Of a stretch of 34,985 nt of DNA, positions 9,333 to 18,630 are shown piece by piece. The stretch is from Sphingomonas bacterium (GTDB lineage: Bacteria; Pseudomonadota; Alphaproteobacteria; Sphingomonadales; Sphingomonadaceae). Numbering within the stretch: position 1 is the stretch's first letter; each line of letters begins with the position of its first letter. The stretch spans positions 1 through 34,985 of the forward strand of contig NZ_JAQGLK010000144.1 in the NCBI RefSeq assembly GCF_028292925.1, written 5' to 3'. Made by a program: the position numbers and the translations under genes. Below the pieces are notes generated by a model. That model saw only the letters and a list, made by a program, of their open reading frames with translations. It searched no databases and was not told the origin of the DNA.

Positions 9333-9940
9333 GCCAGTTCGCCCTGCCGCTCGACTGGCCGGTAACGTCGGGCGAAGGCGATTTTCTGGTGGGTGACGCC
9401 AACGCCGCCGTCCTGCGCCACTTGAAGCATTGGGCGCTTTGGCCGGTTATGGCGACGATCGTCACCGGCCCGCGCAAGTCCGGCCGCAGCCTGCTCGCCC
9501 GGCGCTTCGTCGCCAATAGCGGCGGCACGATGATCGACGATGCGGATCGGGTGGCGGAGGAGGCGCTGTTCCACGCCTGGAACCGTGCCCAGTCCGAACG
9601 CCGCCCGCTGCTCCTGATCGCCGATGCCCCGCCGCCCGCCTGGCAGGTCGCGCTGCCGGACCTGCGTTCCCGCATCAGTGCGACGCCCAAGCTCGCCATC
9701 GCCCAGCCCGATGACACGCTTGCCGCGGCGATCATCGAAAAACTGCTTGGCGCGCGCGGGCTGGCGACCCCGCCCGAGGTGCTTGCCTACCTCGTCCCGC
9801 GTATCGACCGCAGCTATGTCGGCATCCAGCATGTCGTCGATATGATCGATGAGACCGCGCTCGCCCGCCGCTCGCGGCTCACGGTTCCGCTCGCCAGAAG
9901 CGCTTTGATCCGCATGGGCGTTATCGACGATTCATGCTGA
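9329..9940 (+). CDS. hdaA: HdaA, DnaA-homologous regulator of replication initiation
   Basis: Hda-type proteins work with the DNA-loaded sliding clamp to stimulate ATP hydrolysis by DnaA and so prevent re-initiation. The 203-residue protein begins with a short clamp-binding-type motif (QFALPLDW), as in Hda. It then has a degenerate P-loop GPRKSGRS, with Arg where Walker A has Lys (also seen in Hda), a Walker B-like MIDDADRV, and LPDLRSRISATPKLAIAQPDD around sensor/box VII. The C-terminal lid helix is HVVDMIDETALARRSRLTVPLAR. It lacks the DnaA DNA-binding domain, as expected. ATG at 9329 overlaps the previous stop; ppk starts 18 bases downstream. Confidence 0.9.
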   Translation: MSQFALPLDWPVTSGEGDFLVGDANAAVLRHLKHWALWPVMATIVTGPRKSGRSLLARRFVANSGGTMIDDADRVAEEALFHAWNRAQSERRPLLLIADAPPPAWQVALPDLRSRISATPKLAIAQPDDTLAAAIIEKLLGARGLATPPEVLAYLVPRIDRSYVGIQHVVDMIDETALARRSRLTVPLARSALIRMGVIDDSC

Positions 9941-9958
9941 ACGGCCTATATCGGGTGC

Positions 9959-12133
9959 ATGGATGACTATGCCCCCGAGATGGATCTGGCCGAATGCAGC
10001 GCGACTCCGGCGCGGGCGCCGATCGACCTGAAAAGCCGCTATTTCAATCGCGAGCTCTCCTGGCTGGCGTTCAACCAGCGCGTGCTCGATGAAGCTTCGA
10101 ACCGGGCGCATCCGCTGCTCGAACGGCTCCGCTTCCTGTCGATCTCCGGCAACAATCTCGATGAATTCTTCATGGTCCGCGTCGCCGGCCTCAAGGGCCA
10201 GCAAATGCAGGACGTCGAGAGCCGTTCCGCCGACGGCCTGACGGTCGGGCAGCAGCTTGCTGCGATCGTCGACCGGGCCGATGCGTTGATGGTCAGCCAG
10301 CAGGCGGTGTGGCGCGAACTGCGCCGTGAACTGGCCGGAGCCGGCATCGCGGTGCTTGGACTGGACGAGATCGGCGCGGAGGAGGGCGCCTGGCTGGAAC
10401 GGCACTTCCGCGAACAGGTGTTTCCGGTCCTGACCCCGCAGGCGCTGGATCCCGCCCATCCGTTTCCGTTCATCCCGAACAAGGGCTTCAGCCTGGTGTT
10501 CGACATGAAGCGGATGGCGGACGGCGAGCCGATCCTCGAATTGCTGATGGTGCCATCCACGCTGCCGCGCTTCATCCGGCTACCGGGGGAAAGTGCGCGC
10601 TACGTGGCCATCGAGACGCTGATCCGCCGCTGCACCGGGCTGCTCTTTCCCGGCTACGAGGCGCAGGGCGACGGCGCGTTCCGCATCATCCGCGACAGCG
10701 ACATCGAGCTGGAGGAGGAGGCCGAGGATCTCGTCCGCTACTTCCGCTCGGCGATCAAGCGCCGCCGCCGCGGCCGGGTCGTCCGCCTGCGGCTGGAGGC
10801 AGGAATGCCCAAGGCGCTGGAGAGGATGATCTGCGAGGAGATCGGCGGCAGCTTCGCGATCGTCTCGGAGGCGAGCGGCTTCCTCGGCATGGCCGACCTC
10901 GAACAACTCGTGGAGGAGGACCGCCCGGATCTCAAGTTTCCGCTCTTCTCGCCGCGCTTTCCCGAGCGAATCCGGGAACATGGCGGCGATTGCTTCGCGG
11001 CGATCCGAGACAAGGACATCGTTGTCCATCATCCCTATGAGAGCTTCGATGTCGTCCTCGCCTTCCTGAAGCAGGCAGCGCAGGATCCGGATGTCGTGGC
11101 GATCAAGCAGACGCTCTACCGCGCCGGCAAGCAATCCGCGGTGATCCGCGCTTTGGTCGATGCGGCGGAGGCCGGCAAGTCGGTGACGGCCGTCGTCGAA
11201 CTGAAGGCCCGCTTCGACGAGGAGCAGAACCTGATGTGGGCGACGCAGCTCGAACGGGCGGGCGTCCAGGTCGTTTACGGCTTCATCGACTGGAAGACGC
11301 ACGCCAAGGTATCGATGGTCGTCCGTCGTGAGAACGGTGCCTATCGCACCTATTGCCACTTCGGCACCGGCAACTACCATCCGGTGACGGCGCGCATCTA
11401 TACCGATATCAGCTTCTTCACCGCCGATCCGCGTGCCGGCCGCGATGCCGCGCACCTGTTCAACTACATCACCGGCTATGTCGAGCCGACTGCACTGGAG
11501 ATGCTGACCATCTCCCCGCACGGGCTGCGCGAGCGGCTGTGCGACCTGATCGATGGCGAGATCGATCATGCGCGCGCCGGGCGGGACGGTGCGATCTGGG
11601 CCAAGCTCAACTCGCTGGTCGATCCGGCGATCATCGAAAAGCTGTACCGTGCCAGCGCGGCCGGCGTGCAGATCGATCTGGTCGTCCGTGGCATTTGCTG
11701 CCTGCGGCCCGGCGTGGAGGGGCTGTCGGAGAATATCCGCGTCAAGTCGGTCGTCGGGCGCTTCCTCGAACATAGCCGCATCATGGCCTTCGGGAATGGC
11801 GGGGCGCTGCCAAATCCGGGGGCGAAGCTGTTCATTTCCTCGGCCGACTGGATGCCGCGCAATTTCGATCGCCGGGTCGAATATATGCTGCCGATCGAAA
11901 ATCCGACCGTTCATGCGCAGATTCTCGATCAGGTGATGGTGGCCAACCTGATCGACGACGAACAGAGCTGGAACCTCAATCCGGATGGCAGCTACGAACG
12001 GCAAGTCGTGGGCCAGCGCCGTTTCAACCTGCATCGCTACTTCATGACGAACCCGTCGCTGTCCGGCCGCGGCGCGTCGCTCGGCCATGCCGGATCGGTG
12101 CCCACGCTCAGCCTGCGGCGCGGCGCGGGCTGA
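9959..12133 (+). CDS. ppk1: Polyphosphate kinase 1
   Basis: Reversibly polymerises the ATP gamma-phosphate into inorganic polyphosphate, usually at the inner membrane. The 724-residue protein carries all PPK1 domains: the N-terminal helical domain ([20 protein letters not shown], about 24-43), the head domain ([18 protein letters not shown]), then two phospholipase-D-like catalytic domains. The autophosphorylated histidine is His448 in [10 protein letters not shown], and the second essential histidine is His467 in [18 protein letters not shown]; their spacing of 19 equals that in E. coli. C-terminal signatures [12 protein letters not shown] and [17 protein letters not shown] are intact. It lies between hdaA and ppx on the same strand, a known alphaproteobacterial arrangement. 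Confidence 0.97.
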   Translation: MDDYAPEMDLAECSATPARAPIDLKSRYFNRELSWLAFNQRVLDEASNRAHPLLERLRFLSISGNNLDEFFMVRVAGLKGQQMQDVESRSADGLTVGQQLAAIVDRADALMVSQQAVWRELRRELAGAGIAVLGLDEIGAEEGAWLERHFREQVFPVLTPQALDPAHPFPFIPNKGFSLVFDMKRMADGEPILELLMVPSTLPRFIRLPGESARYVAIETLIRRCTGLLFPGYEAQGDGAFRIIRDSDIELEEEAEDLVRYFRSAIKRRRRGRVVRLRLEAGMPKALERMICEEIGGSFAIVSEASGFLGMADLEQLVEEDRPDLKFPLFSPRFPERIREHGGDCFAAIRDKDIVVHHPYESFDVVLAFLKQAAQDPDVVAIKQTLYRAGKQSAVIRALVDAAEAGKSVTAVVELKARFDEEQNLMWATQLERAGVQVVYGFIDWKTHAKVSMVVRRENGAYRTYCHFGTGNYHPVTARIYTDISFFTADPRAGRDAAHLFNYITGYVEPTALEMLTISPHGLRERLCDLIDGEIDHARAGRDGAIWAKLNSLVDPAIIEKLYRASAAGVQIDLVVRGICCLRPGVEGLSENIRVKSVVGRFLEHSRIMAFGNGGALPNPGAKLFISSADWMPRNFDRRVEYMLPIENPTVHAQILDQVMVANLIDDEQSWNLNPDGSYERQVVGQRRFNLHRYFMTNPSLSGRGASLGHAGSVPTLSLRRGAG

Positions 12134-12187
12134 TCCGGGCGGCGCTACGGGCTTTGCACGGGCTGCCTTTCCGGCTACCGCCCCGGC

Positions 12188-13687
12188 ATGTCCGCGCTTT
12201 CGCTCCTTCGGCGCAGCCGGTTGCCCGAACCCGAACTCGGCCGCGTCGGGATTATCGACATCGGGTCGAACTCGATCCGGCTGGTCGTCTATGACGGGCC
12301 GGCCCGCATCCCCGCCATCCTGTTCAACGAAAAGGTCATGGCCGGGCTCGGTCGCGGCGTAGCGGAACGCGGCAGCCTCGATACGCAGGCCATGGATCGC
12401 GCGCTCATCGCGCTCGCCCGCTTCCGCCATCTCGCCGGGCAGATGCACGTCTCCTCGCTGCGCACGGTCGCCACCGCCGCGGTTCGCGATGCCAGCAACG
12501 GCGAAGCGTTTCTCGACAAGCTGCGCGAGACCGGGCTGGAGGTGGAACTGCTTTCCGGCGAGCAGGAGGCGGCGATGGCCGGCTACGGCGTGCTCGCCGC
12601 GATCCCGGAGGCGGACGGCATCGTCGGCGATCTTGGCGGCGGCAGCCTGGAACTGATCCGTGTCGCCGGCGGCGAGGTGCACGAGCGTGCCTCCTTCCCG
12701 CTTGGTGTGCTGCGGCTGGCGGCGCTCCGGCAGGATGGCCCCCGTGCGCTCGATCGGGCGCTCACGCGCGCCTTCAAGAAGCTCGACTGGATTCAGGCGG
12801 GGAAGAACAAGCCTTTCTACCTCGTCGGCGGATCGTGGCGCGCGCTCGCCCGGCTGGACATGAGCCTCACCGCCTTTCCGCTGCCGATCGTCCACCATTA
12901 TACGATGTCGGCGGATCGCCCGGCGCGTCTGGTGCGGGTCGTCGCGCAGATCGGCAAGAAGCGGCTGCGCGGCGTCGAGGGGCTCACGGCATCCCGCATT
13001 CCCAACCTGCGCGACGCGGCCGCCCTGCTCGCGGCGCTCACCCGCCGGATCGGCTCCAGCGGCGTCATCGTCTCGGCTTACGGGCTGCGCGAGGGGCTGC
13101 TTCACGCCAGCCTGCCCGAGTCGGTCCGCGCGCAGGATCCGCTGATCGCGGCAACGCGGGAGGAGGGCGTGCGCCACGGCCGCTTTCCCGAACATGGCGA
13201 CCTGCTCGACGCGTGGATCGCTCCGCTGTTCGCAGGCGAGCCGGCCGCCGACGCCCGGCTGCGCGCCGCCACCTGCCAGCTGGCCGATGTGGGCTGGCGC
13301 GCGCATCCCGAGTTTCGCGAGGTGCGCGGGCTCGATGCGGCGCTCCACGGCAACTGGGTCGGCGTCGATGCGCGTGGCCGTGCGATGATGGCGCGGGCGT
13401 TGTTCACCAGCTTCGGCGGCAGCGGCCCGGCCTACCCGGTGGAACAGCTCTGTTCGCCGGAGGACCAGGCCCGTGCCGATCTCTGGGGTCTGGCGATCCG
13501 CCTCGGGCAACGGCTGAGCGGCGGCGTCGCAAGCGCGCTGGAACAGAGCCGCCTGTCGCTCGGCGCGGGCACCGTCTCGCTGCATCTCGGCAAGGGCGAT
13601 CGCGGCCTTTACGGCGAGGCGGTCGAGCGCCGCCACAAGACGCTGGCGACGGCCCTCGGCCGCCGCCCCAGCGTCCTGATCGACTAG
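12188..13687 (+). CDS. ppx: Exopolyphosphatase (Ppx/GppA family)
   Basis: Hydrolyses terminal phosphates from polyphosphate; family members may also convert pppGpp. The 499-residue protein has the ASKHA phosphate-1 loop (GIIDIGSNSIRLVVYDG), then VATAAVRDASNGEAFL, and GLEVELLSGEQEAAMAGYGV with the catalytic Glu. Phosphate-2 is GIVGDLGGGSLELI, and FPLGVLRL follows. The C-terminal half contains an HD-like helical region (EEGVRHGRFPEHGDLLDAW) as in longer Ppx proteins. The ATG at 12188 has no strong ribosome-binding site. It lies 54 bases after ppk1, making a ppk-ppx synthesis/degradation pair. It is convergent with rnd, with 12 bases between the stops. Confidence 0.94.
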   Translation: MSALSLLRRSRLPEPELGRVGIIDIGSNSIRLVVYDGPARIPAILFNEKVMAGLGRGVAERGSLDTQAMDRALIALARFRHLAGQMHVSSLRTVATAAVRDASNGEAFLDKLRETGLEVELLSGEQEAAMAGYGVLAAIPEADGIVGDLGGGSLELIRVAGGEVHERASFPLGVLRLAALRQDGPRALDRALTRAFKKLDWIQAGKNKPFYLVGGSWRALARLDMSLTAFPLPIVHHYTMSADRPARLVRVVAQIGKKRLRGVEGLTASRIPNLRDAAALLAALTRRIGSSGVIVSAYGLREGLLHASLPESVRAQDPLIAATREEGVRHGRFPEHGDLLDAWIAPLFAGEPAADARLRAATCQLADVGWRAHPEFREVRGLDAALHGNWVGVDARGRAMMARALFTSFGGSGPAYPVEQLCSPEDQARADLWGLAIRLGQRLSGGVASALEQSRLSLGAGTVSLHLGKGDRGLYGEAVERRHKTLATALGRRPSVLID

Positions 13688-13699
13688 CGCCCCGATCGG

Positions 13700-14896
13700 C
13701 TAGGCGTCAGCGGCCGCCGGTGCATCGTTGCCGGCGAGCGCCGACATCACCATCCGCCCGTCGCGCACGCTGAACGCCAGCCGGCCCTCGACCAGCGCCA
13801 GCGCATCCTTGCCGAACACCTCGTACCGCCAGCCGGTCAGCAGCGGCATGTCGTCGCGAACGCCGGCGGCAATCGCCTCCAGTTCGTCGCTGCGCGCGAT
13901 CAGCTTGGGCGCAACGTCCGCCTCCTTCGCGCGCACCTTCAGCAGCAGCTTCAGCAGGTCGGCGATCAGCGCGCCATCCTTGCCCAGCCCCGGCTTGCGA
14001 TCCTCCCGCGGCGGCAGTTCGCTGTCCGGCAGCGGCACGGCATCGGCCAGCACTGCCAGCATCCGCGCGCCGATGTCGTTGGTCGCCCAGCCGGCGGAGA
14101 GCCCGCGAACCTTCGCCAGATCCGCCTGCGTGCGCGGCGGGTGGCCGGCAACGTCGGCCAGCGTCTCGTCTTTCACGATGCGTCCGCGCGGCAGATTCTT
14201 GCCCTGCGCCTCGCGCTCGCGCCACGCCGCCAGCGCCTTCAAGCGGCCGAGAACCTCCGGCTTGCGGCTCGGCGGACGGATCCGCAGCCACGCCAGTTCC
14301 GGCACGTTGAGGTAACCCGCCGGATCGCCCAGCCGCTCCATCTCCTGGTCCAGCCACTCGCCGCGCTTCTTGGCTCGCAGCTTGTCGAGCATCCGCGGAA
14401 ATATCTTCACCAGGTAGGTGACGTCGCCGATCGCATATTCGATCTGCCGCTTGTCGAGCGGGCGGCGGCTCCAGTCGGTGAAGCGCGCGCCCTTGTCCAG
14501 CTTCACGCCGAGCATGCTCTCGACCAGGTTGGAGTAGCCGACCTGCTCGCCCATCCCGAGCGCCATCGCCGCGACCTGCGTGTCGAACAGCGGGTAGGGG
14601 GTCTTGGCGGTCAGGTTGTGGACGATCTCCAGGTCCTGCCCGCCGGCGTGAAAGACCTTCAGCACCTCGTCATTCTCGACCAGAAGGTCGAGCAGCGGCT
14701 TCATGTCGATCCCCTTCGCCTTGGGATCGATCGCCGCCGCCTCGTTGGCATCGGCGATCTGGATCAGGCAGAGATCGGGCCAGTAGCTGTTCTCCCGCAT
14801 GAATTCCGTATCGACGGCGACGAAGGGGGAGCGAGCCAGACGCTCGCAGAGAGCGGCAAGCGTGGCGCTGTCGCTGATGAGTGGGTGAATCTCCAT
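13700..14896 (-). CDS. rnd: Ribonuclease D
   Basis: 3'-5' exoribonuclease that trims tRNA 3' ends and other stable RNA precursors. The 398-residue product has the DEDDy exonuclease domain. Exo I is [12 protein letters not shown] with Asp29 and Glu31, Exo II is [13 protein letters not shown], and Exo III is [17 protein letters not shown], including the Tyr. HRDC-type helical regions follow (about 205-370: [20 protein letters not shown], then [12 protein letters not shown]). The open frame continues far upstream antisense to aspS, but homology begins at the ATG at 14896 ([13 protein letters not shown]), which I take as the start. It is divergent from aspS. Confidence 0.94.
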   Translation of the reverse strand: MEIHPLISDSATLAALCERLARSPFVAVDTEFMRENSYWPDLCLIQIADANEAAAIDPKAKGIDMKPLLDLLVENDEVLKVFHAGGQDLEIVHNLTAKTPYPLFDTQVAAMALGMGEQVGYSNLVESMLGVKLDKGARFTDWSRRPLDKRQIEYAIGDVTYLVKIFPRMLDKLRAKKRGEWLDQEMERLGDPAGYLNVPELAWLRIRPPSRKPEVLGRLKALAAWREREAQGKNLPRGRIVKDETLADVAGHPPRTQADLAKVRGLSAGWATNDIGARMLAVLADAVPLPDSELPPREDRKPGLGKDGALIADLLKLLLKVRAKEADVAPKLIARSDELEAIAAGVRDDMPLLTGWRYEVFGKDALALVEGRLAFSVRDGRMVMSALAGNDAPAAADA

Positions 14897-15001
14897 CGTC
14901 GGTCCATAGCCGCCCGCTTCGCGGTTGACAAAGCGTGGTGCGGAAGGGAAGCGATCGGCCCTTCCGGACCCGTTTGTCGCCTTCTGAGAGATCGCACGAT
15001 C
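14897..15001. promoter_or_regulatory. Divergent intergenic region rnd / aspS
   Basis: A perfect TTGACA lies at 14925-14930 on the plus strand, but the sequence 17-18 bases downstream is a poor -10 (GAAGCG). It is therefore only a candidate aspS promoter element. The hairpin at 14941-14966 follows. No clear rnd promoter is visible on the minus strand. Confidence 0.4.
14941..14966 (+). other. Hairpin in the aspS leader
   Basis: CGGAAGGG (14941-14948) and CCCTTCCG (14959-14966) form a perfect 8-bp stem around a 10-base loop, 36 bases before the aspS ATG. No T-run follows, so an intrinsic terminator or attenuator is not supported. It could be an operator or a leader structure. Confidence 0.45.
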
Positions 15002-16792
15002 ATGCATGCCTATCGCACCCACACCTGCGCCCAGGCGCGCGCCGCCGATGTCGGATCGCAGATCCGCCTGTCGGGCTGGGTGCATCGCAAGCGCGATCAC
15101 GGCGGGCTGCTGTTTATCGATCTGCGCGATCATTACGGGCTGACCCAGATCGTGAGTGACGCCGACTCGCCGGCCTTTGCCGCGCTCGAGGCGGCGCGGA
15201 CCGAGTCGGTGCTGACGATCACCGGCAAGGTGCTGGCCCGCTCGCCCGGAACCGTGAACACCACGCTGCCGACCGGCGAAGTCGAGGTCTATGCGCAGGA
15301 AGTGGCGGTTCAGTCCGCCGCGCAGGAACTGCCGCTGCCGGTGGCGGGGGAGCAGGAATATCCCGAGGATATCCGCCTGCGCTATCGCTTCCTCGATCTT
15401 CGCCGCGATCGCATCCATGCCAACATCATGCTGCGCTCGCAGGTGATAGCATCGATTCGCGCCCGCATGATCGGGCAGGGCTTCACCGAGTTCCAGACGC
15501 CGATCCTCACCGCCTCTTCCCCGGAGGGCGCGCGCGACTATCTCGTCCCCAGCCGCGTCCACCCGGGCAAGTTCTACGCGCTCCCTCAGGCGCCTCAGAT
15601 GTTCAAGCAGTTGCTGATGGTCGCCGGCTTCGATCGCTACTTCCAGATCGCACCATGCTTCCGCGATGAGGATGCCCGCGCAGACCGCTCGCCCGGCGAA
15701 TTCTACCAGCTCGATTTCGAGATGAGCTTCGTCACGCAAGACGATGTTTTCGCAGCGATCGAGCCAGTGCTGCACGGCGTGTTCGAGGAATTCGCGAACT
15801 TCCAGGGCAAGGGCCGGCAGGTCTCCGCGCTGCCGTTCCGCCGCATCCCGTACCGCGAGTCGATGCTGAAGTACGGCTCGGACAAGCCCGATCTGCGCAA
15901 CCCGATCGAGATCGTCGACGTCAGCGATCACTTCCAGGGGTCCGGCTTCGGCCTGTTCTCGCGCATCGTCGAGGGCGGCGGCGTGGTCCGTGCGATTCCA
16001 GCGCCGAACACCGGCGACAAGAGCCGCAAGTTCTTCGACGACATGAACGAATGGGCGCGCGCCGAGGGGCATGCCGGGCTCGGTTACATGACGATGAAGT
16101 CAGGCGTGCCCGGCGGCCCGATCGCCAAGAATCACGGCGAGGAAGCGACTGCCAGGCTGATCGCCGACCTCGGCCTCGGCCCGGACGACGGCCTGTTCTT
16201 CGCCGCCGGCAAGGAAGGCCAGGCCGCCAAGCTTGCCGGCGCCGCGCGCACCCGCGTCGGCCAGGAACTCGGGCTGATCGATCCCAAGCGGTTCGAGTTC
16301 TGCTGGATCGTCGACTTCCCGATGTTCGAATATGACGAGGACGCCAAGAAGGTCGATTTCAGCCACAATCCTTTCTCGATGCCGCAGGGCGAGCTCGAGG
16401 CGCTGGAGACGATGGATCCGCTCGACATCCTGGCCTACCAGTATGACATCGTCTGCAATGGCGTGGAGCTGTCGTCCGGCGCGATCCGCAACCACCGTCC
16501 CGAAATCATGTACAAGGCGTTCGAGATCGCCGGCTACAGCCGCGAACAGGTCGACACCGACTTCGCCGGCATGATCAACGCGTTCAAGTTCGGCGCCCCG
16601 CCGCACGGCGGCTCCGCGCCGGGGATCGACCGGATCGTCATGCTGCTCGCCGACGAGCCGAACATCCGTGAAGTCGTGCTCTTCCCGATGACGCAGAAGG
16701 CGGAGGATCTGATGATGAACGCGCCGGCCCCGGCAACGCCGAAGCAGCTGCGCGAACTGCACATCCGCACTGTCGAAACACCGAAGGGCTGA
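15002..16792 (+). CDS. aspS: Aspartyl-tRNA synthetase, probably non-discriminating
   Basis: Class II synthetase that charges tRNA-Asp. The 596-residue protein has the OB-fold anticodon-binding domain ([15 protein letters not shown], about 21-35), the class II motif 2 region ([28 protein letters not shown]), and the bacterial GAD insertion (about 300-420). Motif 3 is [16 protein letters not shown]. His33 (RDHGG) and Gly83 (SPGTVN) match the residues described for non-discriminating bacterial AspRS; E. coli, a discriminating enzyme, has Leu and Lys there. It may therefore also make Asp-tRNA-Asn for conversion by GatCAB; this is inference. The start is ATG at 15002 ([11 protein letters not shown]). 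Confidence 0.97.
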   Translation: MHAYRTHTCAQARAADVGSQIRLSGWVHRKRDHGGLLFIDLRDHYGLTQIVSDADSPAFAALEAARTESVLTITGKVLARSPGTVNTTLPTGEVEVYAQEVAVQSAAQELPLPVAGEQEYPEDIRLRYRFLDLRRDRIHANIMLRSQVIASIRARMIGQGFTEFQTPILTASSPEGARDYLVPSRVHPGKFYALPQAPQMFKQLLMVAGFDRYFQIAPCFRDEDARADRSPGEFYQLDFEMSFVTQDDVFAAIEPVLHGVFEEFANFQGKGRQVSALPFRRIPYRESMLKYGSDKPDLRNPIEIVDVSDHFQGSGFGLFSRIVEGGGVVRAIPAPNTGDKSRKFFDDMNEWARAEGHAGLGYMTMKSGVPGGPIAKNHGEEATARLIADLGLGPDDGLFFAAGKEGQAAKLAGAARTRVGQELGLIDPKRFEFCWIVDFPMFEYDEDAKKVDFSHNPFSMPQGELEALETMDPLDILAYQYDIVCNGVELSSGAIRNHRPEIMYKAFEIAGYSREQVDTDFAGMINAFKFGAPPHGGSAPGIDRIVMLLADEPNIREVVLFPMTQKAEDLMMNAPAPATPKQLRELHIRTVETPKG

Positions 16793-16877
16793 GCGGGGTG
16801 GCCGGTCGGTGGCAGCTTAAGCGGAACGCCTCGATGTCCGCGTAACCGGATGGTGCGCGAAGCCGTCCAGCAATGTT

Positions 16878-16881
16878 GAGG
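16878..16881 (+). promoter_or_regulatory. Ribosome-binding site supporting a TTG start
   Basis: GAGG within TTGAGGAAACC lies 7 bases before the TTG at 16889. The nearby ATG at 16873 is in another frame, and no other in-frame start occurs before the conserved core. Confidence 0.6.
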
Positions 16882-16888
16882 AAACCGT

Positions 16889-17668
16889 TTGGCGCACCAC
16901 CTTTCGAACTACGAAGCCGGCGACAAGTTTGACGGCAATTATGACGAGGCGCTGGCCGCGGTGCAGGATCGGCTCGCCCGCATCCAGGTCGCGCACATCG
17001 TCCACGGCCGGCGCAGCGTCGTCGTGCTGGAGGGCTGGGATGCCGCGGGAAAGGGCGGCATAGTCCAGCGGCTCACCGCCGAGTGGGATCCACGCCACTT
17101 CTGCGTCTGGCCGATCTCCGCCCCGACGCCGGACGAAAAGGCCCGTCACTTCCTCTGGCGTTTCTGGAAGCGCCTGCCGGGGAAGGGCGAGATCGCGGTG
17201 TTCGATCGCAGCTGGTACGGCCGGGTCCTGGTCGAACGGGTCGATGGATTCGCTACCGAGGCGCAGTGGCGGCGTGCCTATGACGAGATCAACGAGTTCG
17301 AGGCCCAGCAGAAGGATGACGGCACCGCTATCGTCAAGCTGTTCGTCCACGTCACCGCGGCAACCCAGGACGAACGCCTGCGCAAGCGCCTGGTCCACCC
17401 CTGGAAGCGGTGGAAGACCGGCGCTGACGATTTCCACAACCGCGCCCGCCGCCCGGCCTATGCCGAGGCGATCGCGGACATGCTCAAGGTCACCGATACG
17501 CGGTGGAGCCCGTGGCGGGTGATCGACGGCAACAACAAGAAGGCGGCGCGCATTGCGGCGCTCACCTATATTGCCGACCAGCTTGAAAAGGCGGTGTCGA
17601 TGATCCCGCCCAGGCCCGACGAAACGCTGATCGGTTTGGCCAAAGCGGAATTCGGCATCGATCTGTAG
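16889..17668 (+). CDS. ppk2: Polyphosphate kinase 2 family protein
   Basis: PPK2 enzymes transfer phosphate between polyphosphate and nucleotides, usually in the direction of NDP or NMP phosphorylation. The 259-residue, single-domain protein has Walker A in VVVLEGWDAAGKGG (about 45-58), a nucleotide-contacting WPISAPTPDEKARHFLWRFW, Walker B/lid FDRSWYGRVLVERVDGF, and the WKRWKTGADDFHNRARR lid region. The GWDAAGKGG and WYGRVLVERV wording is closer, from memory, to the Pap (polyP:AMP phosphotransferase) type than to class I PPK2; substrate preference is not decidable here. The start is TTG with GAGG at ideal spacing. It lies 96 bases after aspS and about 3 kb from ppx, so it is separate from the ppk-ppx unit but nearby. 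Confidence 0.92.
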   Translation: MAHHLSNYEAGDKFDGNYDEALAAVQDRLARIQVAHIVHGRRSVVVLEGWDAAGKGGIVQRLTAEWDPRHFCVWPISAPTPDEKARHFLWRFWKRLPGKGEIAVFDRSWYGRVLVERVDGFATEAQWRRAYDEINEFEAQQKDDGTAIVKLFVHVTAATQDERLRKRLVHPWKRWKTGADDFHNRARRPAYAEAIADMLKVTDTRWSPWRVIDGNNKKAARIAALTYIADQLEKAVSMIPPRPDETLIGLAKAEFGIDL

Positions 17669-17687
17669 GCGGAGCGGCACCGGCGCG

Positions 17688-17706
17688 GGGGCGCCATTGC
17701 CGCCCC
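17688..17706. terminator. Possible bidirectional hairpin between convergent genes
   Basis: GGGGCG (17688-17693) pairs with CGCCCC (17701-17706) around a 7-base loop, between the convergent ends of ppk2 and the hydrolase gene. There is no T-run on either side, so a factor-independent terminator is only a weak possibility. Confidence 0.3.
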
Positions 17707-17720
17707 GGATCGGGCGAAGA

Positions 17721-18578
17721 TCAGACCAGGCTGGCCTTGTAGAGCTTCATCAGTTCGCTCCACGCCCGCTCGGCAGCGGCCTGATCATAGACCTGGCTTC
17801 CCGGCACGCACCAGCCATGGTCCGCCGGATAGACCTCCACCGTCGCCTTGCGCTTTTCCTTGGCAAAGGTGGTCCGCAGCACGGTCTTGGCATCGGGCTG
17901 CTTCTCGTCGTCGTTCTTCGCAATCGCGACCAGGTAGGATGCCTTGGTCTTGGCGATCAGCAGGTGGGGGGAGGAGGGTTCCGCCGTCACCAGCCCTGCG
18001 CCGTGGAAGCTGCCCACCGCGCCGATCCGGCCGGGCATCGCCGCTGCCGTGCGGAACGACAGCGGCCCGCCCATGCAATAACCCTGCACGCCCATCTTCC
18101 GGCGCTTGTCCGTCTGCGGCTGCGCGGTCAGGAAGGTGACGAAGGCAGTCGCATCCTTGTCGATGCCGGCATCGGTCATCGCCTGGCGCATCGCCATCAC
18201 CTTGGAACGGTCTTCCGGCTTGCTGAAGTCGAACGCCCCGTCGACCACCGGCGCACGCTTGCTGCGATAGAAGGGGTTGGGCACCAGCACCACATACCCG
18301 GCCGCCGCCAGCCGCCGCCCCATGTCGCGGAACACCGGCCGCAGCCCGAGAATGTCCGGCCACACCAGCACACCCGGCCATGGACCCTTGCCTGCCGGGT
18401 GGAACAAGGCGGCATCGGCGCTGCCGTCCGGCGTGGTGATCGTCACGTCCTTCTCGACCACGCCGTCGGCGAAGCCCGCAGTCGCGGCGCCGGCCACCGC
18501 GACGCCTGTCAGCATCACCGCCCGTCGGGAGAAACCCGTATTCTCTACCAGCCCCTGATGGATCTCGCTGTCGCACAT
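17721..18578 (-). CDS. Dienelactone hydrolase-family protein with a Tat-like signal
   Basis: Alpha/beta-hydrolase of the DLH family; the natural substrate cannot be read from the sequence. The 285-residue product carries FSRRAVMLTGVAVAGAATAG at about 17-36, a twin-arginine-like motif plus hydrophobic core, suggesting Tat export. The mature domain has VTITTPDGSADAALFHPAG, PGVLVWPDILGLRPVF, and the nucleophile elbow VQGYCMGGPLSF, with Cys in place of Ser as usual in DLH. The catalytic Asp is likely in the VAIAKNDDEKQPD region, and His is in YPADHGWCVPGS. The start is ATG at 18578 because AGGGG (18587-18591) lies 8 bases upstream; a GTG at 18587 would overlap that site. It lies downstream of the Gre-family gene. 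Confidence 0.85.
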   Translation of the reverse strand: MCDSEIHQGLVENTGFSRRAVMLTGVAVAGAATAGFADGVVEKDVTITTPDGSADAALFHPAGKGPWPGVLVWPDILGLRPVFRDMGRRLAAAGYVVLVPNPFYRSKRAPVVDGAFDFSKPEDRSKVMAMRQAMTDAGIDKDATAFVTFLTAQPQTDKRRKMGVQGYCMGGPLSFRTAAAMPGRIGAVGSFHGAGLVTAEPSSPHLLIAKTKASYLVAIAKNDDEKQPDAKTVLRTTFAKEKRKATVEVYPADHGWCVPGSQVYDQAAAERAWSELMKLYKASLV

Positions 18579-18586
18579 GATCGTCA

Positions 18587-18591
18587 CCCCT
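18587..18591 (-). promoter_or_regulatory. Ribosome-binding site deciding the hydrolase start
   Basis: AGGGG on the minus strand lies 8 bases before the ATG at 18578. It overlaps the alternative GTG at 18587, which argues against that codon. Confidence 0.55.
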
Positions 18592-18630
18592 GCGGTTTGC
18601 GGCAGGATGGCCAGATCGGGGCCGGGGCTG

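Noticed and set aside
10580-13636. A 1018-codon open frame on the minus strand opposite ppk1 and ppx
   Set aside because: It mirrors two clear genes; high G/C at third positions removes stops from the antisense frame. No recognisable domains, and a low-complexity composition rich in Arg, Asp, Ala and Gln.
14897-16072. Upstream extension of the rnd frame antisense to aspS
   Set aside because: RNase D homology begins at the ATG at 14896; the upstream part has only antisense-type composition.
16793-16888. A small gene or structured RNA in the aspS-ppk2 gap
   Set aside because: Only a 5-bp stem (GCGGA/TCCGC) is visible and there is no convincing short reading frame; apart from the ribosome-binding site I see nothing.
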